Positions 11,591 through 22,227 of a stretch of 64,000 nt of DNA are shown one piece after another. Position 1 is the stretch's first letter. Each line of letters begins with the position of its first letter. This stretch comes from Cryptomeria japonica. Taxonomy: Eukaryota; Streptophyta; Pinopsida; Cupressales; Cupressaceae. The notes under the pieces are model-generated. The model saw only the letters and a program-made list of their open reading frames with translations. It was not told where the DNA came from and ran no database searches. Position numbers and translations under genes: made by a program. The stretch lies in the NCBI RefSeq assembly GCF_030272615.1, contig NC_081411.1:216584154-216648153 (forward strand), read 5' to 3'.

Positions 11591-13227
11591 CATGTGTAAA
11601 CCCCTCATCCTCTTGCACTCTACACTTGGGGGCAAGCTTCATCCACGTAATCCTCCCATCCATCTGCATCATATCCAAGTCCATTCTCCTTTCCTATCTT
11701 TGATCTTGACTATCCTATCCATATCCTCCATCTCATATCCCTCATCCTATCAATGAATCCTCCATCCCTATCCTTCGTCTTGATCATATAGAGGCAAAAT
11801 AATGTATATGCATGCATGCTTTGGAAAACACAAGCCTTAATCCTCTACCATCCATATCCATTAGGAATTATCCTTCCACCTCATACATTTTTATCCACCA
11901 TCCTTTCATCCTTAATTCCACTACCTCTAGTGTGGGGCATTGCACTCCTTTGTAGCATAGTCCTGGGGTCTCTATCACCCTACCATCCATCCTTTATTCC
12001 TCCATATCTTATCCATATCCATCCAATCCATCCACCTATCTCCTATCCAAACAATAGCTCCCTCCTTCCATTCATCCATCCTCTTACCAATCTTTGGTTC
12101 TCCCTTGTCATTGGTTCCAATCCAATCAAGTCCTAATCCAAGGACCAATCCAATCATATTCTCCATCTCTTCCAATTCAATCATTAATCCCATCCTTAAT
12201 CTAATCCTATTCAATCATCCATCCCCCTTTTCATCCTATCTAATTATTTATCCTTCTTCCAATCCTATCCAATCCATCAAACTGAGCTTTCCCCATCTAC
12301 CTGAGCTTGTACTAACTTGTGCCTAATTCAAACACCCATCCATACTTTGCTAATAAAATCCAAGTGGCAATCCTCTCATCTACAGATCTTGCACACCCAA
12401 CTTGTATTTTGTCATCCATCAATCAATCCATCATTGTGCCCATCAGGATGAATCCTTCCCATGTCTGGCAATTCATCCAAACCCATCACCTGTCCATCGA
12501 GATGTATCCTTCCCTAGTCCGATAGTTTATCCAAATCTATGTCCTACTCTTGGCAAGAGATGTTAGTTGGTCATGTGCATGTTGTTTGCACATTTGAGAT
12601 TTTTTCTTTGTTTTTCATCTTGTGTCCCAGGACTATACTTGTTCAGAACCGCCTTGATCATCCTATATCTTGGTATGTCTTGGCTGGTGTATAATAGGGC
12701 ATAGTTTTCATGGCATGGTGTGTTTTAAGGTCTTCCTTGTATGAACCGGCAACCCTGCATTAGTGTTTATCAACACTTGTGTGATTGTGTGCAAAGCATT
12801 CCTGTTTGGCTGAGCATCAGTCCACACCTCGGATCTTCATATCATCCTAGTTCTTATAATCAATGGTGTAGACTATCTATGGCAATATCAAATCTAGGTT
12901 TGCTCTCTATACTTGCTCAACAAGAAATCCAATCTATTTATCATTTCTTTGTCTCATTTCATTCACAACACTCCAACCCATCCTACTTCCCTCTTTCATT
13001 ATCTTCATCCTTTCATCACTTATTCTTCTAATTCATTTTGAGAGAACACTCGTGTTCTTCGAACTCGCATGTCCTCTTGAGGGGGCATACAACTACTTCC
13101 TCATCATCCTTCCTCATCATCATTCTTCCTCATCTCATCACTAGGGCATCATGCTACTAGTCCTTATCCTTTTCTTCCACTATGTTTTATTCTTCTTTGA
13201 TATACCATCATTTCACGATGCTACATC

Positions 13228-13241
13228 AAAGAGGGGCAAAA
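13228..13241 (+). promoter_or_regulatory. Polypurine tract of L1
   Basis: AAAGAGGGGCAAAA directly abuts the TG of the 3' LTR, as required for plus-strand priming. T has a very similar tract (AAAGAGGGGAAAAA on its coding strand). Confidence 0.88.
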
Positions 13242-14178
13242 TGTAGACACCTAAAATTAATATTTAATTAATTTAAGCCTTTCAACATAATTAATTGACT
13301 TAATTGTGTTATCCTTATTCTTCTTAGTATTAATTAAATTAATTATATCACTATTGTCTAATAATTAATTTATCCAATAAATTAATTACTCCCCTATTTT
13401 TCTAAAGTCCCCTCCAATAATTATTTCCTCTAAACCCACTCAGTTAATTAATTCTAATTAATTAACCTAACTAAAGTGATCTATAAATCACTTTTACCTA
13501 ATCCCACTCAAACTAATTAATCCTTCTAAAATATCTCATAATCATGCTTATCATTATCCCTCAATTTTTAATTCCCACTCATGTCACATCAACATTGAGC
13601 CTCTCAAAGAGATTCAATTTTTTTTGAATCCCTCAATGCATCCTTATTTTGGAATTTTTAATTCCTCATATTTGAAATTCAAATTTCTCCCCCCTTTTCC
13701 CAAGGAATTTTATATTCCTATTTATTTTCCCAAGGCACCCTTGATTCATGCCTTCTATCTCAAATCAATCTCAATCCTTCATGATCAAATCAATCTTGGC
13801 CCTCCATTGGCCTTCTCCAATCTATAAATTGGGGCCTATTCTCCTCACAAATCATCCACTTCTCATGCATTGTCATGTTGCTCTTTTCTCCTCTCTCTTC
13901 TTTCTTCAATATTTCAATTCAAATCCATCCAATAATCCTATCAAAGCCATTAATCTTGTTGAGCAAAGGAGATCAATCCACATCCAAATCAAGCAAGGAG
14001 CACATCAAGTGGAGCATCAGGAGTGCATCCTCATCATCCATCCACTTCATCAAGCTCGATCTGAGGGAGAGTTAAAAATAGCAAAGTATAAATGGTTATT
14101 CTTTGTGTTCTATGTATTTGAATGCTTCATTTGAATACGAACCATCTAATCTTACCTTGTTACATTTCCCCCTCTTTA
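13242..14178 (+). repeat. 3' LTR of L1 (937 bp)
   Basis: It starts TGTAGACACC like the 5' LTR and ends CTCTTTA, where the expected CA has become TA. GTGCT follows at once. The two LTRs differ by scattered substitutions and a few 1-2 base gaps, so this is not a very recent insertion. Confidence 0.94.
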
Positions 14179-14183
14179 GTGCT
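14179..14183. repeat. Target site duplication GTGCT, right of L1
   Basis: It matches 6392-6396 exactly. Confidence 0.95.
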
Positions 14184-14587
14184 TGCAAAAAATATGCATG
14201 TCAAAATAAATCAACTTATATTAGTTAATCTTTAAGCCTTTTTCTCTCTCAATACAAAAAGGGATATGTCTTCACTTCCTACCATAATTCTCACTAATCA
14301 AATGGTTATGATTTCATTTAAAACATTTACTCAACATAGTATTTCTCTCAAACCATTTAGTTATTAATTGAATGACTCAAAAGAAATATTGAGTTGCGTA
14401 AAAAATTTAAATGCCAGATGACTATTAGATCCTAGAATGAAATCATAACCATCAAATCAACAGGGTAATATTTAAAGTATAGAATCATTCACAACTTATA
14501 ATCTTCTTTGTATAGCATAAAATTTTGAAAATGTTCAATCTATGTGTGCTTCAATTATGTTGTCTCTATGCCTTACAATGGGGCATT

Positions 14588-14850
14588 TGTTGAACACAGC
14601 TGGATGCTGAGAGTGTGGGGGGGGGGGGAATCAACATAAACCAAAAAATTAACTGTCCATTAGCAATTTAAACATTAAATTAGATTTGGCCAAAGAAATA
14701 ACATAAACAAAGCATGCACCACATGAGAACACCAAGATTTTTACATGGAATTCCCATGAGGGAAAAACCACGGTGAGATGTAACTTACATTATATGAAAC
14801 AAATATTACAATATTTGTTTTAAAGCTCACTTCCTAAGGAAGCTCACATC
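14588..14850. mobile_element. LTR fragment related to the P1/P2 LTRs
   Basis: It starts TGTTGAACACAGCTGGATGC, then has GAGAG, a run of 12 G (14617-14628) and AATCA. Downstream come a GAATTCCCATGAGGG segment and GAAAAACCACGGTGAGATG. This order (GAGAG, G-run, AATCA, then GAAAAACC..GTGRGAT) is the same as at the start of the P1 and P2 LTRs. It is probably a diverged solo or truncated LTR. The right end was not found. Confidence 0.4.
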
Positions 14851-15197
14851 TCCCCAAAGGAATTGTTGAGCAAGATACAATGAAATAGGAGCTTGTAGAA
14901 GAGACACTATTTGGTAGTAGGATACATGAAGATTACAATGAAAAAATGAACATGAATTGCTATAGAAGAAGAATCTGACATATCACCATCTCGTTGTAAT
15001 GAAACATGAGAGAGCATGGATGCACTAGACAATGGGGGAGGGGATCTCAACAAAGGAAGAGGTTGGAAACCTAAATCTTTGTTGGAAGAGTGTGATTTCT
15101 CATGACCTTGAAAATTTTGTTGCACACATCCTAAACCATGTCCATTGTATTAATGTGCAAAATCAAACATAGGTATTGAAATGTCTAAAGGAAAGGG

Positions 15198-15548
15198 TTA
15201 ACTCTTGGTTTGAATTGAATTGAAAATTAAAGAGCCCCAATCAATGTCCAAACGTGTGTTAGGATAATATGTTTGAGTCCTAGATTCAAGTATTTTATGT
15301 TTTCTACGAAAGGAGGGTGTGAAGTCTAAAGACTGACAATCATCCTCCAAGAGTACCTTTTCAAGTGAAGGAGTTTCTTTAGTAGGAGATGATGCATTTG
15401 TTTGTATTAGAGAAAATATTGAATAAATTGAAGATTGTGATTGTGTTTGCAAACAACTTTGTAAGTCTGTATCAACTTCCAAACTATACATCTCATTTTC
15501 ATAGATAAACTTGGTTTTGTGATGAAGAGTAGAAGGGACCACTTGCAT
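15198..15548 (-). pseudogene. ORF fragment of element Q
   Basis: This 116-codon minus-strand frame has no domain I recognise and is rich in Ser, Thr and Leu. It lies downstream, in coding order, of the Q frame split by T (59241-59541 then 15996-16150). It is probably part of the same gag-like polyprotein of the outermost element. A shorter minus-strand frame, 14907-15125, follows it. Confidence 0.35.
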
Positions 15549-15995
15549 AGCATGAATCTAGGGCTTTTGCTAGAAGAAGGTTATATGTAAGACTGTTAAG
15601 CATGACATGGATGATTGTAGGTAAAATAAAACAACTTACCTTAATAGACAAGGTGATTGCATACCTAATGATGATTTACTAACATTATCAAAGCCACAAA
15701 TAGGAAGAGAATCAGGTTTAATAAGATAAGTATCCACTTTGATTTTATGCAACAAGTCAATGCTACACACATGAAGAGATTAACCATTTTAAATTAGAGG
15801 TCATCTTATGGCACTATCATTGATAAGGACAACAATCATGAGAGGATCATATTGGTTTTGAACTTCTATATGAGGCAACTCATGTTGATAGAACTCAATG
15901 TTAGGTTAAGGATCTTTCTCACTGTTATATGCGTGAGCTACCATATGGTAATGAAGTTGATGATTTAATCCACCTATAACAAAAATTACTTGTTT

Positions 15996-16150
15996 TTATT
16001 GAGGCTGAGGGACATCTTGATGAAGGTGGTCAATAATAATAAGATTCTCAACAACATGAATGGCATTGATTTGATCTTTCTTAGGTTCTCCATTCAATAA
16101 AGCTTTGCTTTTGAGAGAAAGAGCATTGAAATGGAAAGAAGGTATGGTAT
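15996..16150 (-). pseudogene. Element Q ORF, part left of T
   Basis: The peptide IPSFHFNALSLKSKALLN encoded here resembles TSFNALPPKDEALKND encoded at about 59300 on the far side of T. T's target duplication GGTAT lies exactly at both breakpoints. This is therefore the continuation of the Q frame interrupted by T. The two halves are out of phase by one at the junction, so a frameshift was present or has arisen since. The product is unknown, possibly gag. Confidence 0.45.
16146..16150. repeat. Target site duplication GGTAT, left of T
   Basis: GGTAT precedes the left LTR of T and recurs at 59236-59240, immediately after the right LTR, 43 kb away. Confidence 0.85.
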
Positions 16151-16707
16151 AGTCAACTAGGAAAATCAGGTAATGATTACCAAAGAGCATGAATGTTAAT
16201 ATAAGATAATAAAAAAATTTAAAACAAACATGCAAATCAAACCTAATCTAACCAACATAATTATCAAAACAAATCATAACCAAAATATGAATCAAACCTT
16301 CATTTTATGCTTCTTCGATAAAACTTTGTTGCTTCCCCTTTCTTATTTAATGCAGATATGTTGCTCTAAATGCAAGGTGCACAAATATGGATGAAAGAAA
16401 GTAATGTGATAGCAAGATTACTAGAAGTGTGATTACAAAAACTAGAATGACAAAATAAAGATGCTAAAACTAGATAATTATTTTGACATGATAACAGTGA
16501 GAATATTATATTCCTAGATGATTCAATAGAATAATGATGCTAAAACTAGATTTTTGGATGAATTGAATAAAGAATGAGGCCACCTTTTATAGAAATTCAA
16601 ATTACAATGGACAACCAGGATCAAATTGATTTTTGGGATATCAAATGGACCTAATTGAGTGCATGACAAAGTTGCCATTTAGGAGATGGATGAAAATGGA
16701 AAAAGTC

Positions 16708-17045
16708 GAGGAGAAGATATCATGGATAATTAATAAATAAAATCATTAATTATCTCCTCATGAAGATCAAATTAGCATGTTGGAGATACTATGGAGATTT
16801 AAGAATTAAAATTATTAAATATCTCTACATAAGAGAATAAATAGAAGAATTAAAATTTAAAGTCATGAATTATCCCTACATGGGAGGATAAATAGAGATA
16901 ATTAATAAAAAAGATTTATTAAATATCTCCTCATAAAAAGTAGATATTATGGAAAATTAATAAATAAAATTTATTAATTGTCTCCATTTAAGAAGAAGAT
17001 AAATATGATAATTAATAAATATAATTTATTATTCATGTTTATGAA
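16708..17045. repeat. Array of ~52-bp AT-rich hairpin units in T LTR
   Basis: About six units in a row each contain an AATTAATAAATAAAATTTATTAAT-like inverted repeat bordered by TATCTCC or GGAGATA. For example, GATAATTAAT and ATTAATTATC form perfect arms near 16725-16755. The same array is at 58270-58565 in the other LTR, so it is an original part of the element. Confidence 0.7.
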
Positions 17046-17420
17046 TTAGATAATTAAATAAAATGAGTTTATTTAATTAATAGGCAAAAGGGATGAATAA
17101 ATTATATTACATTTTTTTTGTTTTTGTTTATTTAAGAAGGGTTAGTAGGAAAGGGGGCTTGATTAATTAAACCTAGGACGCAAATAAGTCAAACTGGTGT
17201 CCAAAGACCTCAATTTGGTCAAATTAAGTCAAATTGATTCAAATTGAGTGAAATTGGGAAGGATTGGGAAGAAATGGAAAGAAAATGGGAAGAATTAGGT
17301 CAATTAGGTTAAAATGGGTAAATTGAATCAAAGCAAGTCAAAGGACATGAAATGGGGACAAAATAACACCATGGGATAGGAAAATGGGTCAAAATGATGT
17401 TATGAGGCTGAAATTGGGAG

Positions 17421-17425
17421 AAAAG
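17421..17425. repeat. Target site duplication AAAAG, left of S1
   Basis: It matches 19486-19490. The uninterrupted target is seen in the other T LTR (near 58925) as GGAGAAAATGATGTC. Confidence 0.9.
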
Positions 17426-17773
17426 TGAAGAAGTTGAGGAAATACAACTTCAGAGATCCCAAGAACACCTGCATGCAAATACCTGTCACAAGAGAAGAAT
17501 GGAGGCACATAAAGCAAAAAAGCATAAATGCTCTGAAGAAGAAAATTATCATTCAGAAAGGGAATCAATTTAATTAACAAGTACAATACAATCCTTATAA
17601 AAGGATAATAGCAACCCTAAAGAAACCCTAAAGGGATAATGCGTATTTAATAATTATAATAATTATTAAATACCTACAATATTTATTAAATGCCTAAGTT
17701 TAGCTTAAGTGTAGAGTTTAATAGACTAATAATTAAATAGTAAATTATTAGCTAATACAAGATAACTCTAACA
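17426..17773 (-). repeat. 3' LTR of S1 (left, 348 bp)
   Basis: On the + strand it starts TGAAGAAGTTGAGG and ends TAACTCTAACA. It is nearly identical to 19138-19485. Confidence 0.95.
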
Positions 17774-19021
17774 CCCCCCCTTAAGATGAACTTAGGGCGT
17801 AGCTAAAAAACTAAATGCATGAAGGAAAAAATGCAACTGCATGATGAAGGCAAATTTGGGTCCCGGCAACAAGGCCTGATGAGGTACCCAATCACAACCA
17901 AATCTCTATGAACTGGAGAAATAGAGAAAACCACATGGGGAAAAAACTCTACTCCAAATAGAGATGGAAAAGCAAGAAGAACAACACTAAAGCAAGAAAT
18001 AGCTGCAAACACTATCAAAGAGTAACTACTGATCTAAAGAACCTCCACTGAAATAGAACATGACTAGGTAGAGAAGACTGTAATCTGCATGAGTGCCCTC
18101 AAATGACACTACTTGAATCAAATGACAAACAAAGGCAAATAACTGAACTCGAAGATATAGATGGCACGAGACACAAAAGCCTGAAGAGCTGATCAATCGA
18201 ACCGAGGAAGCATTAGAACCAACAAGACAAACCTCCCCATAATGCTGAAAAGAGAGAGGGACATGTACACTGAAAAGAATGACCAACAAGAACTGCATGA
18301 CGAAGAACCAGGAACATCTAAGGTGCAAAGAAAGTACATAGTGTCGTGGAAGGAACACTCACTTGACACACATCATGAGGCGAATGTCATAGAAGGAACA
18401 CTCACTGGACAAAGGTAGATGGCAAACAAAAGGCAAACATCAACCCCCTCATGGCACTTTATAAGTAGTGCATGTAGAATAAGGCACAAGATGTGCAAGA
18501 TCCCAAGTAAACAATGCATGATGGCACTTTATCTTAGTGCGTTTGCATAAATGAAATACTACAATGATAAGAAGTTTGGAAATTGAAAGAAGAACCAAAA
18601 TAGAGACATCCTACCTAGAGAAGAGATCCCAGGACCTGAAACAACCAAGATATCCACCAAAGTGCTGAAAAGCAAAAAATTGAATAAAATATGTATGGAG
18701 AAGAATTTAGAAATAAAACTCAGATTGTTGGAAAGTACACAACACATGCTTTCCAACAATATAAACTTTTCAGAAAATAGAGGTCGAATGCTCATTCTAT
18801 GGCTCCCGAAGTGCAAAAACTAGACCTCACTTTGACTGGAAAAAAAACATAGTCAAATAGCAAAATTGGAAAAAATTACCAACATGACGATTTCCAGCTT
18901 GGAACCATCTTTTCGATGCCTATTTGTTTTTGAAAAAATGACTCCATATGCTTAAGATATGGCCAAAAGAAAAAACCCCTCTTTTAGGGCAAAAAAAAGG
19001 GTAAAGAATGCTCTAATACCA

Positions 19022-19137
19022 TGAAGAAGTTGAGGAAATACAACTTCAGAGATCCCAAGAACACTTGCATGCAAATACCTGTCACAAGAGAAGAATGGAG
19101 GCACAGAAAGCAAAAAAGCATAAATGCTCTGATACCA
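19022..19137 (-). repeat. Partial LTR duplication with second primer site
   Basis: This 116-bp tandem copy of the primer-proximal end of the S1 LTR ends in GCTCTGATACCA, a second initiator-Met-type primer site. The outer one is GCTCTAATACCA (19010-19021). The S1 LTR itself contains GCATAAATGCTCTGA. A template jump at GCTCTGA during reverse transcription would explain the duplication (inference). Confidence 0.85.
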
Positions 19138-19485
19138 TGAAGAATTTGAGGAAATACAACTTCAGAGATCCCAAGAACACCTGCATGCAAATACCTGTCA
19201 CAAGAGAAGAATGGAGGCACATAAAGCAAAAAAGCATAAATGCTCTGAAGAAGAAAATTATCATTCAAAAAGGGAATCAATTTAATTAACAAGTACAATA
19301 CAATCCTTATAAAAGGATAATAGCAACCCTAAAGAAACCCTAAAGGGATAATGTGTATTTAATAATTATAATAATTATTAAATACCTACAATATTTATTA
19401 AATGCCTAAGTTTAGCTTAAGTGTAGAGTTTAATAGACTAATAATTAAATAAATAATTATTAGCTAATACAAGATAACTCTAACA
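19138..19485 (-). repeat. 5' LTR of S1 (right, 348 bp)
   Basis: It is the same length as the left LTR. It is bounded by the primer site GATACCA on its left and the target duplication AAAAG on its right. Confidence 0.95.
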
Positions 19486-19490
19486 AAAAG

Positions 19491-19700
19491 GATGTCATTA
19501 GGACAGGTTCTGGGAGAAAATGATATCACAGGATCGAAATGGGAGTAGATTGATATCACTAGGATAGGTTTTGTGACAAATTGATGTCATAAAATCGAAA
19601 TGGAGATGAAATGGCATCAATGGGATAGATTTTAAAACAAATTGATATCATTGAATCGAAATGGGGAGAAAATGATATCAACTGGATAGAATATGGGAGA
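19491..19700. repeat. GATATCA-type degenerate tandem repeats in T LTR
   Basis: Units of roughly 60-65 bp alternate GATATCA, AGGATAGRTTTTGGGACAAATT and GAAATGGGGAG words. The same repeats occur in the right LTR at about 58925-59160. They are non-coding. Confidence 0.6.
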
Positions 19701-19795
19701 GAAGAAGTGTGACAGGATCGATAAATAGTAATGACTACATGCATGATATGTTAAAGATAGGAGATGCAAGCTTTGACCATTTTTTAGTGTCTAAA

Positions 19796-19809
19796 TTTTT
19801 CCCCTCTTT
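19796..19809 (-). promoter_or_regulatory. Polypurine tract of T
   Basis: The minus strand reads AAAGAGGGGAAAAA and abuts the 3' LTR edge at 19795. It is nearly the same as the L1 tract. Confidence 0.8.
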
Positions 19810-20389
19810 GAGACAATATGATTTAGAGCATTGTTTCAAAGAAAATTCAAGGAAAAAAACATTAAGACATTCCTTGGGCATGATAGGTTACAAGGGTGCC
19901 CCCTTGAGAAATTGACCATTTTTTTTGGAAAAAGGGTTAATTTGTCGACAATGACATCAGGATTCCAAAATTGTGAATGGAAGTGAAATTAGAGTTCAAA
20001 TGTGAAAGATACAAGTCCTGGAAGGTGAAAAAGATTGTGACCAATACAAATGGGAGTGTGGGTATATCCATCTAGGCAGCTAAGTGGGGTATAGAAGAGG
20101 GTGGGAGGGTGAATAGAGCTCATTTTCACTCTCTCATTTGGAAGAATTGGAGCTTTGGAGAAAGGAAGGCTTGGCAAGGATGGTGTGAATTCTGAGGGAG
20201 AATCATCATGCAGAGCTACTAGTGACTAGCAGGCACGGGATTAGAGGTATATACCCCGATGCCCACTTGTTAATTTTTTATTTGAGAATGCTTTTCTAGG
20301 TTAGATTTTCTTGTTTTCTAATCCATGGCAGGGGATTTGGGGTAGAGTTGTGGAGTTGACTGAATTTGTATGAAATTGAAAGCTAAAGT

Positions 20390-20733
20390 TGTTACAAGCT
20401 AGGGTTGTCGTTGCACCAAAAGATTGACCTGTCAATGCCCGATACAACCACTAGACTTATAGAATGCACAAGAGGTTGTTAAACCATATCGTGAATCTCC
20501 ACGAGGGAAACTGGCCCACTACCAACAATCCCCCTCCTAGTGTCACTCATTGTGGCCTATGTGATTCAAACCTGTGACCAAGCTTTGATACCACTTGTTA
20601 CAAGCTAGGCTTGTCATTGCACCAAAAGATCGACCTGTCAATGCCCGATACAACCACTAGACTTATAGAATCCATAGGAGATTGTTAAACCATGTCACAA
20701 ATTCCTGCAAAGGATGCTAGCCCATTGTCAACA
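20390..20733 (-). mobile_element. S2: 344-bp TRIM/SMART-like LTR element
   Basis: Two 138-bp repeats (20390-20527 and 20596-20733), both TG..CA on the + strand, flank only 68 bp of interior. A perfect AAAGT duplication lies at 20385-20389 and 20734-20738. On the minus strand the interior begins with TGGTATCAAAGC (20582-20593), an initiator-Met-type primer site, and ends in a purine run (complement of CCCCCTCCT). The LTRs differ at 23 of 138 sites by my count (about 83% identity), nearly all transitions, so it is old. It has no coding capacity. Confidence 0.92.
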
Positions 20734-21002
20734 AAAGTTGCATAATTAGAGCCTAAAATTGTGTAGTTGGGAGCTAGAACTACATAGCTGAGGGCTCAAA
20801 CTATGCATTTGACTAGGTCAAAATGCAAATTTGACTAGTTCAAAATGTAGATTTGAATAGGTTTTGGGCTAGGGTTTGGATTGGTTTTTACCTAGAGTTT
20901 TATTATAGTTTGGTTTAGGTTTGAATTGGATTGACCTAGGGTTGTTCTTTTGTGGCTAATAGGATATCATTGATGTACTTAGGGTTAACACAATTTTGCC
21001 CC

Positions 21003-21182
21003 ATTGTCCTTTAGGTTGATCATCCTCCATTACAAACTTGAGAGATTTGGCCTACATGCATGTCATTTCATCATCAGTTAAGGGGATGCAAGATTGTCCT
21101 TTAGGTTGATCATCCTCCATTACAAACTCGAGAGATTCGGCCTACATGCATGTCATTGCATCATCAATTGAGGGGATGCGAA
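21003..21182 (+). repeat. 90-bp tandem duplication
   Basis: ATTGTCCTTTAGGTTGATCA at 21003 recurs at 21093, and the two 90-bp units are nearly identical. The period is exactly 30 codons, so it keeps the frame of the adjoining plant-mobile-domain ORF. Confidence 0.88.
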
Positions 21183-22227
21183 AAAATTGGCTATATACCA
21201 CTTAGGGATGCATCATATCACATATATGCCCAAGATAATGGAAAACATGAGACTCATCACCACATTAGTAGGGTGGTGGAATTCAAAGAAAAAATCATTT
21301 CATCTATCGATAGGAGAGGTGATGGTCACACTAGAGGATGCATGAGGTATATTGAGGATTCCCATCTATGGTGAGCTAGGTGTGTACAAGCCTTCAATAG
21401 GGAGAGAGGCTCTTAGTCATATGTTTGAGGTGGACATAGATGAGCTATGTATTTTTTGACTATGAGACCAGATGGGAGATGATGACGGCTCATCATTCAA
21501 GGTTGGTGACTGTTATCAACATAGTTATAGTAGGTTTGGTAGCACTAGAAAGTAGAGGACATGGATTCCTAATTGGATGGAGCCACATGCTAGAGAACAT
21601 GGTGATGCAAGGGATAGTGTTCCTGTGGGGACCATGCATGCTTGGCATGTTATATTTTCATTTGCACCAGGTGGCATACATAGGGACTTTAACTATCAGT
21701 TATGGATTAACATTGTAGTGTGTATACCTATACCAGATAGATAGGTGTAGTCAAGACTACCTTATGTATATTGTTATTTTGGGGCACTATCATAGGTACC
21801 TTTGGGTTATACATTGTACTAGAGACATGAGTTATATTGCCTCAAAGATTTCACATGGAGACCATATAGATATTTCCCTAGATGGTCGAATGATGATGAG
21901 CATCTCCCTTACTGCAGATAGGAGAGATACCTAGTAGAATGGACTATTCTGAGATACAAGATCATTGAGGTTCAGTTTCCAAAGAGGGTACGATGATAGT
22001 TTGGGGAGTGATAGGATGTCCCTATAGGTATGGCACACTATGCACAATCCAACAATGAGGTTGGAGATTGGGGACTAGTCATCACACCTAATGTAGAATT
22101 TTTAGAGTTTGAGCAGTTACAACCTAGAAAGTGGGGTGTAGCTCTGAATATTATAGATGTAGGCACGATAGTAGCATATGATAGGTGGTTCACAGAGCAT
22201 GGGTCAGTTCCTTTGACAAATACATAG
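21145..22227 (+). pseudogene. Plant mobile domain (PMD/MAIN-like) ORF, antisense in T
   Basis: In frame 1 near 21250-21390 the + strand reads RLITTLVGWWNSKKKSFHL, then SIGEVMVTLEDA-stop-GILRIPIYGELGVYK. This closely follows the plant mobile domain consensus (..LI..LVERW...T.TFHL..GEMT.TLEDV..LL.LPI.G). Further on, near 21980-22020, VR-stop-stop-FGE-stop-stop-DVP matches the RVMRQFG..Q.IP signature. A YDRWFTEHG segment follows near 22180. Several stops are CGA to TGA, CAG to TAG or TGG to TGA/TAG, as expected from cytosine deamination. It lies antisense between T's integrase and 3' LTR, where Tat elements can carry antisense ORFs. An acidic tail may extend to about 22400. Confidence 0.65.

Larger units (their letters stand above)
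8840..12540 (+). repeat. Pyrimidine-biased low-complexity interior of L1
   Basis: The + strand is dominated by CCATCC, TCCAATCC and CTAATCC words with very little G. A minisatellite-like unit around CAAGTCCTAATCCAAGGACC occurs three times at 9203-9302 and once more at 12126-12145. A run of A-rich sequence (11428-11515) interrupts it. The degenerate frame at 9458-11211 lies within it. Confidence 0.75.
6397..14178 (+). mobile_element. L1: complete pol-less LTR retrotransposon
   Basis: L1 has two ~938-bp direct repeats (6397-7335 and 13242-14178), a primer-site-like sequence 3 nt after the 5' LTR, a polypurine tract abutting the 3' LTR and a perfect 5-bp GTGCT target duplication. The interior of about 5.9 kb contains no reverse transcriptase, RNase H, integrase or protease motif that I can see. 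It has a CpG-rich motif cluster (7459-8200), a long pyrimidine-biased region (about 8840-12540) and a degenerate Pro/Ser/Asn-rich frame. The polypurine tract, the 3-nt spacer before TGG and an internal GTAAGTACCATG motif resemble those of the Tat-type element T. I infer a non-autonomous (LARD-like) element mobilised by Tat-lineage enzymes. Confidence 0.93.
17426..19485 (-). mobile_element. S1: 2,060-bp non-autonomous LTR element
   Basis: The terminal repeats are exactly 348 bp each (17426-17773 and 19138-19485) with 6 mismatches by my count, about 98% identical, so it is young. A G-rich polypurine tract (complement of CCCCCCCTTAA, 17774-17784) abuts the left LTR. A primer site matching TGGTATCAGAGC, the initiator-Met tRNA type, follows the right LTR on the minus strand. 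The ~1.25-kb interior has no retroviral coding. An extra 116-bp partial LTR copy sits at 19022-19137. Confidence 0.93.
16151..19795 (-). repeat. 3' LTR of T (left copy, carries S1)
   Basis: It aligns to 56123-59235, starting GTCAACTAGGAAAAT (right copy TGTCGACTAGGAAAA) and ending GTGTCTAAA (right copy GTGTCTATA; ancestral ACA assumed). S1 interrupts it at 17426-19485. It contains the AT-rich hairpin array (16708-17045) and GATATCA-type repeats (19491-19700). Short + frames in it are not genes. Confidence 0.9.

Noticed and set aside
17803-18816. Minus-strand frames rich in Phe, Ser and Cys inside S1
   Set aside because: S1 interior is non-coding by comparison with small LTR elements; frames are short and in several phases.
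19065-19289. Open frames over the S1 LTR and its partial duplicate
   Set aside because: The peptide repeats only because the DNA is duplicated.
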